Source: Bacteroidaceae bacterium (GTDB lineage Bacteria > Bacteroidota > Bacteroidia > Bacteroidales > Bacteroidaceae). Taken from it: a DNA stretch of 46,152 bases. The notes beneath the pieces were generated by a model, which searched no databases, had not been told where the DNA came from, and saw nothing but the letters and a program-made list of their open reading frames with translations. The stretch is from assembly GCA_024398535.1 (NCBI GenBank), contig JAKSIY010000005.1:1-46152 (forward strand). Direction: 5' to 3'. Numbering within the stretch: position 1 is the stretch's first letter; each line of letters opens with the position of its first letter. Both the position numbers and the translations under genes were made by a program. Of the stretch, positions 8,959 to 16,686 are shown one piece after another.

Positions 8959-8962
8959 ATCC

Positions 8963-9021
8963 GGGGACAGGTCATCGAACGAATCAGGGACAGGTCATCG
9001 AACGTTCGATGGCCTGTCCCC
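8963..9021. repeat. GGGGACAGG hairpin between yidC and the SDR gene
   Basis: GGGGACAGGTCATCGAACG starts at 8963 and is repeated as AGGGACAGGTCATCGAACG at 8986. The complement, CGTTCGATGGCCTGTCCCC, ends at 9021. Either direct copy can pair with the inverted one (18 of 19 for the outer pair), giving two alternative hairpins. No T tract follows. The motif is in sense orientation relative to both convergent genes, and it encodes the last residues of the SDR. Confidence 0.75.
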
Positions 9022-9846
9022 ATGTCGGTTGAGGGGGCTTTCAGGCTCACGGGCCATGAAAGCATATTCCATGTAGTCTGTAAGCTTTGGAATAAGTCGT
9101 GTAAGAACCAGCAGTGTTTTGCCGGTAAGGGTAAGGGTCTTGCGCCACTTACGCTTTCTTATGCATCGGAGCATGATGCATGCAACCTTGTCTGCGCTCA
9201 TCATGCCGTCTTCATTGCGCGGAGTTTCTCCCTGCTGACTGCCGTCTGCACTGAGCGCTTTCTTGCGTATTTCTGAAGAGGTGAATCCCGGTGCAAAGAT
9301 CATTACGTGGAGTCCGTCATAAAGATGCTCGCATCTGAGCGTGTCAAGGAATCCGTTGATTGCGAACTTTGATGCCGAGTAGCCGGTCCTTGCTGGAAGT
9401 CCCTTGTAGCCGGCGGTTGAAATGACTCCGACGATGGAACCTTTCTTCTCAAGAATATATGGCAGGGCAAATTTCGTGCAATATACTGTTCCGTAGAAAT
9501 TGACATCCATGAGCTGTCTCATGACATCAAGACTCATGTCCTTGAACAGTGCGCGCATTGATATGCCTGCATTGTTGATGAGTATATCTATCTGTCCGAA
9601 TCTTTCAACTGTTCTTTCTATAAGATTGCGGCAGTCTTCCTCCTTGGAAACGTCTGTCTTTACCGCCAGCACCTCTGTGATGCCTGACAGTTCCTGCTCC
9701 AGTTCCTGAAGCCTGTCGATTGAGCGTGCGGCCATGACGACACGTGCACCGCACATAGCTAGTCTTCTGGCTGTTGCTAAGCCTATTCCAGAACTTGCGC
9801 CCGTAACAATAGCCACTTTACCCTTGAAATATTCCTGGTTTGTCAT
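8995..9846 (-). CDS. short-chain dehydrogenase/reductase (SDR)
   Basis: A classical SDR that would use NAD(P)H to oxidise or reduce an unknown alcohol or ketone substrate. Visible motifs are the Rossmann glycine motif TGASSGIG (residues 15-22), NNAG (91-94), the catalytic Ser143, and YSASK with Tyr156 and Lys160. The body is a normal ~270 residues. The last ten or so residues (RHGDRPSNVR) are encoded inside the GGGGACAGG repeat and look like a read-through extension of an ancestral end near SPLN. It runs convergently with yidC. Substrate cannot be predicted. Confidence 0.88.
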   Translation of the reverse strand: MTNQEYFKGKVAIVTGASSGIGLATARRLAMCGARVVMAARSIDRLQELEQELSGITEVLAVKTDVSKEEDCRNLIERTVERFGQIDILINNAGISMRALFKDMSLDVMRQLMDVNFYGTVYCTKFALPYILEKKGSIVGVISTAGYKGLPARTGYSASKFAINGFLDTLRCEHLYDGLHVMIFAPGFTSSEIRKKALSADGSQQGETPRNEDGMMSADKVACIMLRCIRKRKWRKTLTLTGKTLLVLTRLIPKLTDYMEYAFMAREPESPLNRHGDRPSNVR

Positions 9847-9897
9847 GCGTTTATGTTAGAGAACATGCAAATGTAACTATTTTCCGTGCGTGTGTGT

Positions 9898-11919
9898 TCA
9901 GGATTCCTTCTCTTTTTTCAGGGCTTCAAGCTTGAACATTTCGTCTCTGTACTGAGCTGCTTCAAGGAAATCCATACGCTGCGATGCCTCATTCATGAGT
10001 TTTCTGGTGCGTGCAATCGCCTTATCCAGCTGACTTGCATTCATGTACTGGGTAACAGGGTCTGCAACTGCTGCCGATGCCTGCTGCATGCTGTACTCCT
10101 TAGCCTTCTTCTGTTCGGCCTGGCCTTCAGTGAGCGGAGATGTGGTGATAGCTTTCTGTATCTGCTGTGGGGTGATGCCATGCTCCTGATTGTACTTCAT
10201 CTGCTTCTCGCGCCGGCGGCTGGTCTCCTGCATGGTCTTTTTCATGCTGTCGGTTATGTGGTCGGCATATAGGATTACCATGCCGTTCACGTTTCGGGCG
10301 GCACGGCCGGCAGTCTGCGTCAAGGAACGGTGGTCGCGCAGGAATCCCTCTTTGTCTGCATCGAGAATTGCAACGAGCGATACTTCCGGGAGGTCAAGAC
10401 CCTCACGCAGCAGGTTGACACCGATCAATACGTCATATAGGCCGGCTCTCAGGTCTGACATGATCTGCACGCGGTCAAGGGTCTCAACGTCGCTGTGAAT
10501 GTAGTTGCATCGGACGCCGTTTCTCAGAAGATACTCATTCAGCTCCTCGGCCATACGCTTGGTAAGGGTGGTGACAAGTACTCGTTCGTCTTTTTCTGCG
10601 CGTATGCGTATCTCCTCCATCAGGTCGTCAACCTGGTTCTTGATTGGACGTATCTCTATGACCGGGTCAAGCAGGCCGGTAGGGCGTATTACCTGGTCGG
10701 CAATGACGCCTTCGCTCTCGTTGAGCTCAAAGTCTGCAGGAGTTGCGCTAACGTAGATTGTCTGGTTGACCATTTCGCGGAACTCCTCAAATTTCAGCGG
10801 ACGGTTGTCCATGGCGGCTGGCAGGCGGAATCCATACTCCACCAGGTTCTTCTTCCTGGCACGGTCACCGCCGTACATGGCGTGCAGCTGAGGTACGCTC
10901 ACGTGGCTTTCATCAATGACCAGAAGGAAATCCTTTGGGAAAAAGTCCAGCAGACAGTATGGACGCGAACCGGCTTCACGGCCGTCAAAGTATCGTGAAT
11001 AATTCTCGATGCCTGAACAATGGCCAAGCTCGCGGATCATCTCAATGTCATACTCAACGCGTTCCTGAAGTCTTTTGGCCTCAAGGTTCTTGCCGATTTC
11101 ACGGAAGTATTCAACCTGTGCAACAAGGTCATCCTGTATCTGGCGGATTGCCCTTTCCTGGCTCTCCTTTGTGGTCATGAACAGGTTGGCAGGGTAGATG
11201 TTGTACTGGTCATAGCTCTCGACGCGCTGGCCTGTCATCAGGTCAAATTCGTCGATGGCATCGATCTCGTCGTCCCAGAACTGTACACGTAGTGCCAGGT
11301 CGTTGTAGGCAAGGTTTATCTCTACGCTGTCTCCGCGTACACGGAAGTCTCCGCGTGACAGTTCTATGTCGTTGCGGGTATAGAGGCTGTCAACCAGTCT
11401 GCGCAGGAATACGTCGCGGTCCATTCTCATGCCTTTTCTGATTCCTATCATGTTGTTGTAGAAATCAGCAGGATTTCCCATGCCGTAGATGCATGAGACC
11501 GATGACACCACAATCACGTCCTTGCGTCCGGACAGCAGGGCCGATGTCGCTGAGAGCCTCAGCTTGTCAATCTCATCGTTGATGGAAAGGTCCTTTTCTA
11601 TATAAGTGTCCGTTGATGGAATGTATGCCTCTGGCTGGTAGTAGTCATAGTATGAAACGTAGTATTCAACGGCGTTTTCCGGAAAGAAACTCTTGAACTC
11701 GGAGTATAGCTGGGCAGCCAGGGTCTTGTTGTGGCTCAGTACCAGGGTGGGGCGGCCTACGTTCTTTATGACGTTGGCTATGGTGAATGTCTTTCCAGAA
11801 CCGGTCACACCCAGCAGGGTCTGGGCAGGAAGGCCGTCGTTGATTCCCTCTGTCAACTGCCTGATAGCCTGCGGCTGGTCGCCCATTGGGCTGTATGGAG
11901 ATACTAGCTTGAAATTCAT
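9898..11919 (-). CDS. uvrB: excinuclease ABC subunit B
   Basis: Damage-verifying helicase of nucleotide excision repair, acting with UvrA and UvrC. At 673 residues it is full length. Visible features are Walker A GVTGSGKTF (residues 38-46), the damage-probing beta-hairpin around YYVSYYDYYQPEAYIP, the DESHVSVPQLHAMYGGD helicase motif, the GRAARN motif VI region, and a C-terminal UVR domain (RMDFLEAAQYRDEMFKLE) that would contact UvrC. The -7 box lies so close to the ATG that the mRNA may be leaderless. It is divergent from the C69 dipeptidase gene. Confidence 0.97.
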   Translation of the reverse strand: MNFKLVSPYSPMGDQPQAIRQLTEGINDGLPAQTLLGVTGSGKTFTIANVIKNVGRPTLVLSHNKTLAAQLYSEFKSFFPENAVEYYVSYYDYYQPEAYIPSTDTYIEKDLSINDEIDKLRLSATSALLSGRKDVIVVSSVSCIYGMGNPADFYNNMIGIRKGMRMDRDVFLRRLVDSLYTRNDIELSRGDFRVRGDSVEINLAYNDLALRVQFWDDEIDAIDEFDLMTGQRVESYDQYNIYPANLFMTTKESQERAIRQIQDDLVAQVEYFREIGKNLEAKRLQERVEYDIEMIRELGHCSGIENYSRYFDGREAGSRPYCLLDFFPKDFLLVIDESHVSVPQLHAMYGGDRARKKNLVEYGFRLPAAMDNRPLKFEEFREMVNQTIYVSATPADFELNESEGVIADQVIRPTGLLDPVIEIRPIKNQVDDLMEEIRIRAEKDERVLVTTLTKRMAEELNEYLLRNGVRCNYIHSDVETLDRVQIMSDLRAGLYDVLIGVNLLREGLDLPEVSLVAILDADKEGFLRDHRSLTQTAGRAARNVNGMVILYADHITDSMKKTMQETSRRREKQMKYNQEHGITPQQIQKAITTSPLTEGQAEQKKAKEYSMQQASAAVADPVTQYMNASQLDKAIARTRKLMNEASQRMDFLEAAQYRDEMFKLEALKKEKES

Positions 11920-11924
11920 GACTG

Positions 11925-11932
11925 CAAAATTA
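11925..11932 (-). promoter_or_regulatory. -7 box of uvrB, possibly leaderless
   Basis: TAATTTTG on the - strand ends only 5 bases before the uvrB ATG. With the usual distance from this box to the transcription start, the transcript would begin at or next to the start codon. Confidence 0.55.
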
Positions 11933-11965
11933 GATAAAGTTGCACGGGGAAAGGAGCCTTTTTGC

Positions 11966-11973
11966 TAATTTTG
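11966..11973 (+). promoter_or_regulatory. -7 box of the C69 dipeptidase gene
   Basis: TAATTTTG on the + strand lies 3 bases before the ATG at 11977 and 21 before the ATG at 11995. It mirrors the uvrB box 33 bp away, so one short intergenic stretch serves two divergent genes. Confidence 0.55.
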
Positions 11974-11976
11974 CTT

Positions 11977-13650
11977 ATGAAAAAAACAACTGAAATGAAG
12001 AGACTCTTTTTTGCTGCACTTCTATGCGGTCTTGGAGCATCGGCCGGTATGGCCTGCACAAACCTGATCGTAACACGCGGAGCATCGGCCGATGGCTCTG
12101 TAATGGTGACATACGCTGCTGATTCACATCAGCTTTACGGTGAATTGTACTATAAGCCTGCTGCTGATTATCCTGCCGGGACAATGATGCAGATCCATGA
12201 CTGGGATACCGGTAAGTATCTTGGTGAAATACCGCAGGTTGCACATACATATTCCGTGATAGGCAACATGAATGAGCATCAGCTTGTGATAGGTGAGACT
12301 ACATACGGCGGCCGTGAGGAGCTGATGGATACAACCGGAATAATTGATTATGGTTCACTGATATATATAACCCTGCAGCGTGCCAGGACTGCACGTGAGG
12401 CAATCAGCGTAATTGATGATCTTCTTCAGAAATATGGCTATGCATCGGAAGGTGAGTCCTTTACCATTGCAGATCCGAATGAGGTCTGGATCATGGAAAT
12501 GATAGGCAAGTCTACAAAGCTTGACAGGAAGGGAAACAATGTGAACCGTGGCGCAGTATGGGTTGCCAAGCGTATCCCGGATGGAAGCATCTCTGCCCAT
12601 GCAAATCAGGCACGCATAACCACCATTGACTTCAATGATCCTGAAAACTGCCTCTATTCAAAGGATGTAGTGAAATTTGCCCGTGAATACGGACTTTTCC
12701 AGGGAAAGGACAGCGAGTTCAGTTTCTGCGACGTATATGCTCCACTTGATTTCAGCGGAGCCCGTGCCTGTGAGGCCCGTGTATGGTCTTTCTTCAACCG
12801 TTTCAGCAATGGCATGGACAAGTATCTTGACTATGCAATGGGATATGATCTTGAAAACCACATGCCGCTGTACGTTACTCCAGATCATAAAATTACCAAC
12901 AAGGAACTGGCTGACATGATGCGTGACCATTATGAGGGTACTCCAATGGACATGACTACAGATATAGGTGCCGGTGGCAGCCATCTTCCATATCGCTGGC
13001 GTCCTATGGGCTTTGAATATGAGGGAAAGAGCTACATCAACGAGCGTGCAATTGCCACCCAGCAGACCGGATGGTGGTTCGTGGCCCAGTGTCGTGCAGA
13101 CAAGCCTTTTGGTATCTTCTGGTTCGGTGTTGACGATGCTGCCACAAGCCCGCTGACTCCATACTTTTCATTGAGCAAAAGAGTCCATCCGGCATACGAA
13201 GAGGGAAATGGCTCTCTTCTTGAATACTCTGAGACTTCAATGTACTGGCTGGTAAGCAGAATCGCGCAGTTCAGCTATCTGAGATATGACAAGATTGGTG
13301 CAGAGGTGCGTTCTGTAATTGACGAGTGGGAGAACAGCATGATGTCAGCCGGACTCAAGTCTTTTGACGATCTTTATGCTGGAGCCCCAGAAGAGAACAA
13401 GGTCTGGACACTTACATCAATTGCACTTGCAACATCGGCCGTGCTGTTTGACAAGTGGCAGTCACTTGACAAGAGACTCCTGGTAAAATATATTGACGGA
13501 AACATCAAGAAGCAGAATCCTGACGGAAGTTTCATGAACAACGGATATGACGAGAGAATCCCTGCATCTCCAATCCAGGAGCCATACTCTGACAAGTGGA
13601 TTGAGAATGTGGTCCGTGATAATGGAAAGGTTCTTCAGGTGCCGGAGTAA
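11977..13650 (+). CDS. C69-family dipeptidase, exported
   Basis: An Ntn-type peptidase of family C69, in which removal of the leader exposes an N-terminal cysteine as nucleophile. Here a signal-like segment (MKRLFFAALLCGLGASAGMA) leads directly into CTNLIVTRGASADGS, with the presumed catalytic Cys27 at the mature N-terminus. Further on are the family-like ADPNEVWIMEM and QTGWWFVAQCRADKPFG segments. The start is uncertain: ATG 11977 would suit a leaderless mRNA, and ATG 11995 gives a shorter signal peptide with a leader of about 16 bases. The product is probably periplasmic; its peptide substrate is unknown. Confidence 0.88.
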   Translation: MKKTTEMKRLFFAALLCGLGASAGMACTNLIVTRGASADGSVMVTYAADSHQLYGELYYKPAADYPAGTMMQIHDWDTGKYLGEIPQVAHTYSVIGNMNEHQLVIGETTYGGREELMDTTGIIDYGSLIYITLQRARTAREAISVIDDLLQKYGYASEGESFTIADPNEVWIMEMIGKSTKLDRKGNNVNRGAVWVAKRIPDGSISAHANQARITTIDFNDPENCLYSKDVVKFAREYGLFQGKDSEFSFCDVYAPLDFSGARACEARVWSFFNRFSNGMDKYLDYAMGYDLENHMPLYVTPDHKITNKELADMMRDHYEGTPMDMTTDIGAGGSHLPYRWRPMGFEYEGKSYINERAIATQQTGWWFVAQCRADKPFGIFWFGVDDAATSPLTPYFSLSKRVHPAYEEGNGSLLEYSETSMYWLVSRIAQFSYLRYDKIGAEVRSVIDEWENSMMSAGLKSFDDLYAGAPEENKVWTLTSIALATSAVLFDKWQSLDKRLLVKYIDGNIKKQNPDGSFMNNGYDERIPASPIQEPYSDKWIENVVRDNGKVLQVPE

Positions 13651-13680
13651 AACTATATTAATAATAAATAACGGCTGTTC

Positions 13681-13712
13681 TTTGTTTTCTTCTGTGGAAA
13701 TGGCTAATTTTG
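13681..13712 (+). promoter_or_regulatory. bamD operon promoter
   Basis: TTTG (13681-13684) and TAATTTTG (13705-13712) are separated by 20 bp, a full match to the Bacteroidetes sigma-ABfr consensus, 17 bp before the bamD ATG. Confidence 0.75.
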
Positions 13713-13729
13713 CGACCGATTTTCCAATA

Positions 13730-14560
13730 ATGAAAAAGACTGCACTGACATATTCGATACTCCTGGCGTTGACCATGGCCATGACTATGCTGTCCGGATG
13801 CTCCGGTTACAGCAAGGCTCTGAAGTCATCGGACTATGATTACAGGTATGAATTTGCAAAGGCTCTCTACATTGACGGCAAATACACCAATGCCAGTTCA
13901 ATGATTGAGGACTGTGTTTTGCGTTTCCGTGGTTCTGAAAAAGCAGAAGAGGCAGTATTCCTGCTTGCCAACTGCTACTATAACATGAAGGACTACATCT
14001 CGGCATCGCAGTATTTCCAGACATATTACAAGACCTATCCAAGGGGACAGTTTGCAACACAGGCACGATTCCTGTCAGGCAAGAGTCTCTATTTTGATAC
14101 CCCGGATCCAAGACTTGATCCTACAAGTACATATGCAGCTATCTCTGAGTTGCAGATGTTCCTTGAGACGAATCCTTACAGCGATTATGCTGATGAGTGC
14201 AACGAAATGATTTACGACATGTATGACCGTCTTGTTGAAAAGGAGATGAAGTCTGCTACCCTGTATTACAATCTGGGTAACTTCCGTGGCAACAATTACG
14301 AATCATGCATCATCACGGCACAGAATGCCATGAAGAACTTCCCATACACCAAGTATAGAGAAGAACTCTCATTCCTTGTGCTGAAGGCTTATTACAAGAT
14401 GGCCGAAGAGAGTGTTGAGATAAAGAAGATTGACCGTTTCCGCAATACTATTGATGAGTATTATTCCTTCAAGAACGAATTTCCGGAGAGTCAATACATG
14501 AAGGAGGCTGACAAGATGTTCCAGGCCTCGGAAAAATATGTAAACAAAGCAAAATCATAA
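13730..14560 (+). CDS. bamD: outer membrane assembly lipoprotein BamD
   Basis: Partner of BamA in folding outer-membrane beta-barrels; a lipoprotein on the inner face of the outer membrane. The N-terminus has a lipoprotein signal with lipobox LSGC, and the mature protein is a run of TPR-like helical repeats (FLLANCYYNMKDYISASQYF is a clear one). At 276 residues it is of normal length. An upstream open frame to 13547 is ignored because the promoter box at 13705 and the signal peptide both require a start at 13730. It is followed after 5 bp by rpoZ, an order I associate with Bacteroidales. Confidence 0.93.
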   Translation: MKKTALTYSILLALTMAMTMLSGCSGYSKALKSSDYDYRYEFAKALYIDGKYTNASSMIEDCVLRFRGSEKAEEAVFLLANCYYNMKDYISASQYFQTYYKTYPRGQFATQARFLSGKSLYFDTPDPRLDPTSTYAAISELQMFLETNPYSDYADECNEMIYDMYDRLVEKEMKSATLYYNLGNFRGNNYESCIITAQNAMKNFPYTKYREELSFLVLKAYYKMAEESVEIKKIDRFRNTIDEYYSFKNEFPESQYMKEADKMFQASEKYVNKAKS

Positions 14561-14565
14561 CAAAA

Positions 14566-14901
14566 ATGGATTTCAAGAAGACAAACGCTCCTACAACAAC
14601 AGTGACACGTGACCTTAAGGATTTCATCAAGGACACAGGTAACATCTATGAAAGCGTTGCAATCATCGGCAAGCGTGCTAACCAGATCTCTGTTGAGATG
14701 AAGGAGGAGCTCAAGCAGAAACTTGAGGAGTTCAGCTCGTCATCTGACAACCTTGAAGAGGTATTTGAGAACCGTGAGCAGATTGAGATTTCACGTTACT
14801 ATGAGCGTCTGCCAAAGCCAGACCTTATTGCTGCTCAGGAGTTCCTTGATGGCAAACTCTATTTCCGCAATCCTTCAAAGGAGAAGGAAAATCTGGGCTG
14901 A
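14566..14901 (+). CDS. rpoZ: DNA-directed RNA polymerase omega subunit, Bacteroidetes type
   Basis: A 111-residue protein of the Bacteroidetes omega/Rpb6-like family, which helps assemble RNA polymerase. The recognisable core is NIYESVAIIGKRANQISVEM, which matches the conserved omega helix that holds the beta-prime subunit, and the acidic EELKQKLEEF helix. Its place between bamD and a DUF4293 gene supports the call. Its stop TGA shares one base with the next ATG (TGATG), so translation is probably coupled. Confidence 0.9.
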   Translation: MDFKKTNAPTTTVTRDLKDFIKDTGNIYESVAIIGKRANQISVEMKEELKQKLEEFSSSSDNLEEVFENREQIEISRYYERLPKPDLIAAQEFLDGKLYFRNPSKEKENLG

Positions 14902-15368
14902 TGCGTCTGTATCTGCACCAGTTGTGGCTGATTGCCATCTGTGTACTTCTGCTTGTCGGATTGTTCCTTCCAATAGGACAGTTTTCAAATGCAGATGGAG
15001 CAACAGCGCTGCTGACAAATTTCAAGGTGAATTTCGTAGAGGGCACCAGTAGTGGCGCCCTGTGGGCATTGGGAGTGGTTCAGATTCTGACTTTCCTTGT
15101 AGCTCTCTTTGAGCTGCTTCTGTCAGGCTTCAAGAACTTTGTACTTCAGAAAAGGTGTCTGGTACTTATTTCACTGATGATTCTGGGCTACTACATTTTC
15201 TTTGTAGCCTATGTGCTGATTCTTAAAGGCGATGCAGCTTTCCGCCCTATGTGGTCTGCCTGCTTCCCGCTGATATCGCTTATTTTGAGCGGTGTTTCAC
15301 TGATGTCTGTCAGCAAGGCAGAAGCAGACATCATAGCTGAATCAAATGCATTCCGCCTCAGAGACTGA
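14901..15368 (+). CDS. DUF4293 family integral membrane protein
   Basis: A 155-residue protein with four hydrophobic segments (about residues 7-25, 53-75, 84-105 and 117-137), typical of the DUF4293 family of Bacteroidetes. No function is known. It is the last gene of the bamD-rpoZ operon. Its final 11 bp overlap the end of the convergent DUF4923 gene. Confidence 0.85.
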   Translation: MRLYLHQLWLIAICVLLLVGLFLPIGQFSNADGATALLTNFKVNFVEGTSSGALWALGVVQILTFLVALFELLLSGFKNFVLQKRCLVLISLMILGYYIFFVAYVLILKGDAAFRPMWSACFPLISLILSGVSLMSVSKAEADIIAESNAFRLRD

Positions 15369-15978
15369 GACGGAATCCAAGTTTAAGCTTGTTATAGTTC
15401 TCTAACAGGGATTTGATGCTTGAGATAGTGGCATCTGATCCCTGTTCGTCTATAGTAGCAAGTACATTCTTTACGAAGGCAAGGAAGTTGTCAGCCTCAA
15501 AGACCATCTGGCAGCCGTTCTGTGTTCCTGTTACCTGACCATTGTCAAGTGTCAGAAGCTTGATTACGCCTGCATACGAACAGGTGAGCTTGATCTCTGT
15601 TCCTTTCTGGCTCCATGTGCCAGGAACATTGATGTTGCCAAGGTTGCAGACGAATGTGCTGTCAGACTTGAATGTGATCTTCATCTTTCCTGCTGTGATG
15701 CCAACCTTTGCCAGCTCTGCATCGAGTCTTGAACTTATTGTGCTCTCTGCTGCAGCGGCTGCAACATTTGACAGGGCCTTCTCTCCGCTCAGATCAACGG
15801 CACTTCCCTGATATGTCCATGTTCCAGGAAGTGACACAGTCGTTGCGGTTGCACCGCCAGTGATGGCATTCAGGACATCTGTGGTTGTTGAGGAGTTGAA
15901 CAGATTCTTGAGTTTCTGTGCATCGGCATTTGCTGTTATGAGTGATAGCGCAGCCAGTATTACAAGATGCTTTTTCAT
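15358..15978 (-). CDS. DUF4923 family lipocalin-like protein
   Basis: A 206-residue secreted protein with a signal peptide (MKKHLVILAALSLITANADA). The mature part has GTWTYQGSAVDL and VPGTWSQKGTEIKL, the paired strand motifs that mark the DUF4923 family; the fold looks like a small lipid-binding barrel, which is an inference. It is the last gene of the - strand operon that starts with the LysM protein, 12 bp after the PorT-like gene. Function unknown. Confidence 0.82.
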   Translation of the reverse strand: MKKHLVILAALSLITANADAQKLKNLFNSSTTTDVLNAITGGATATTVSLPGTWTYQGSAVDLSGEKALSNVAAAAAESTISSRLDAELAKVGITAGKMKITFKSDSTFVCNLGNINVPGTWSQKGTEIKLTCSYAGVIKLLTLDNGQVTGTQNGCQMVFEADNFLAFVKNVLATIDEQGSDATISSIKSLLENYNKLKLGFRLSL

Positions 15979-15990
15979 GATCGTATTTGT

Positions 15991-16686
15991 TTAGAGTTCA
16001 AACATGTAGGTTATCTTCGCGTAGATGGACGTGTTTGCAGAACGTCCAAAGTAATCTCTCTTGGTGTTGTTGAATATATCTGAGAGTCCGTAGAAATAAC
16101 GTCCCTCAAATGAAAGGCTGCCGATGCCGGTCTTTATCTCAAAACCGCCGCCGCCGGCAATTCCGTATTCAAGTTTCTTTTCAACAGGCTTTCCGTACTG
16201 TTCTATCACATTGTTTGCCCTGTTGCTGGTGTCCCATGGTAACGCTCCGCCATAGTGTTCCTTCTCATTTATAAGGAATCCGACCTGAGGGCCAAGGTTC
16301 ACGAATCCCTGGATTCCGCGTGCTTCACGTCCAAATCCCAGATGGGTCAGGAAAGGAATCTCCACGTAATTGAGTGTCCTGTAGTACTGGTTGCCGGAAC
16401 CGTCTTCAATCAGTTCGTTCCAGCCGCGCTGGACAAAGTTTGCTTCAAGCTGTGCTGCGCAGATCAGGAAGAAATACTTTTCACTGGTGTAGCGCATGGT
16501 AAGACCGCCTGTGTATCCCAGGTTCAGGTCCTGCTTTATTGATGGAGAGAAGTTGACGGTGGAATTTGTCATTCCAAGACTGCCTCCAACTTCATAACGG
16601 CTGCGTGGCTGTCCAACCTGGGCATGCAGATTGCCGCCAAGGATTGCACAGAAAGCAAGAATCAGTAATCTGGCCGGAGTTCTCAT
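15991..16686 (-). CDS. PorT-like outer membrane beta-barrel protein
   Basis: A 231-residue protein with a signal peptide ending near LHAQ and eight or so amphipathic beta strands, ending in ITYMFEL. LNYVEIPFLTHLGFG is the most PorT-like block: in Porphyromonas gingivalis PorT is needed for type IX secretion, but the family also contains many barrels with no such role. It overlaps the LysM gene by 4 bp (ATGA), so the two are translated together. A true PorT role is only a possibility; the T9SS cargo across the divergent gap is consistent with it. Confidence 0.75.
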   Translation of the reverse strand: MRTPARLLILAFCAILGGNLHAQVGQPRSRYEVGGSLGMTNSTVNFSPSIKQDLNLGYTGGLTMRYTSEKYFFLICAAQLEANFVQRGWNELIEDGSGNQYYRTLNYVEIPFLTHLGFGREARGIQGFVNLGPQVGFLINEKEHYGGALPWDTSNRANNVIEQYGKPVEKKLEYGIAGGGGFEIKTGIGSLSFEGRYFYGLSDIFNNTKRDYFGRSANTSIYAKITYMFEL

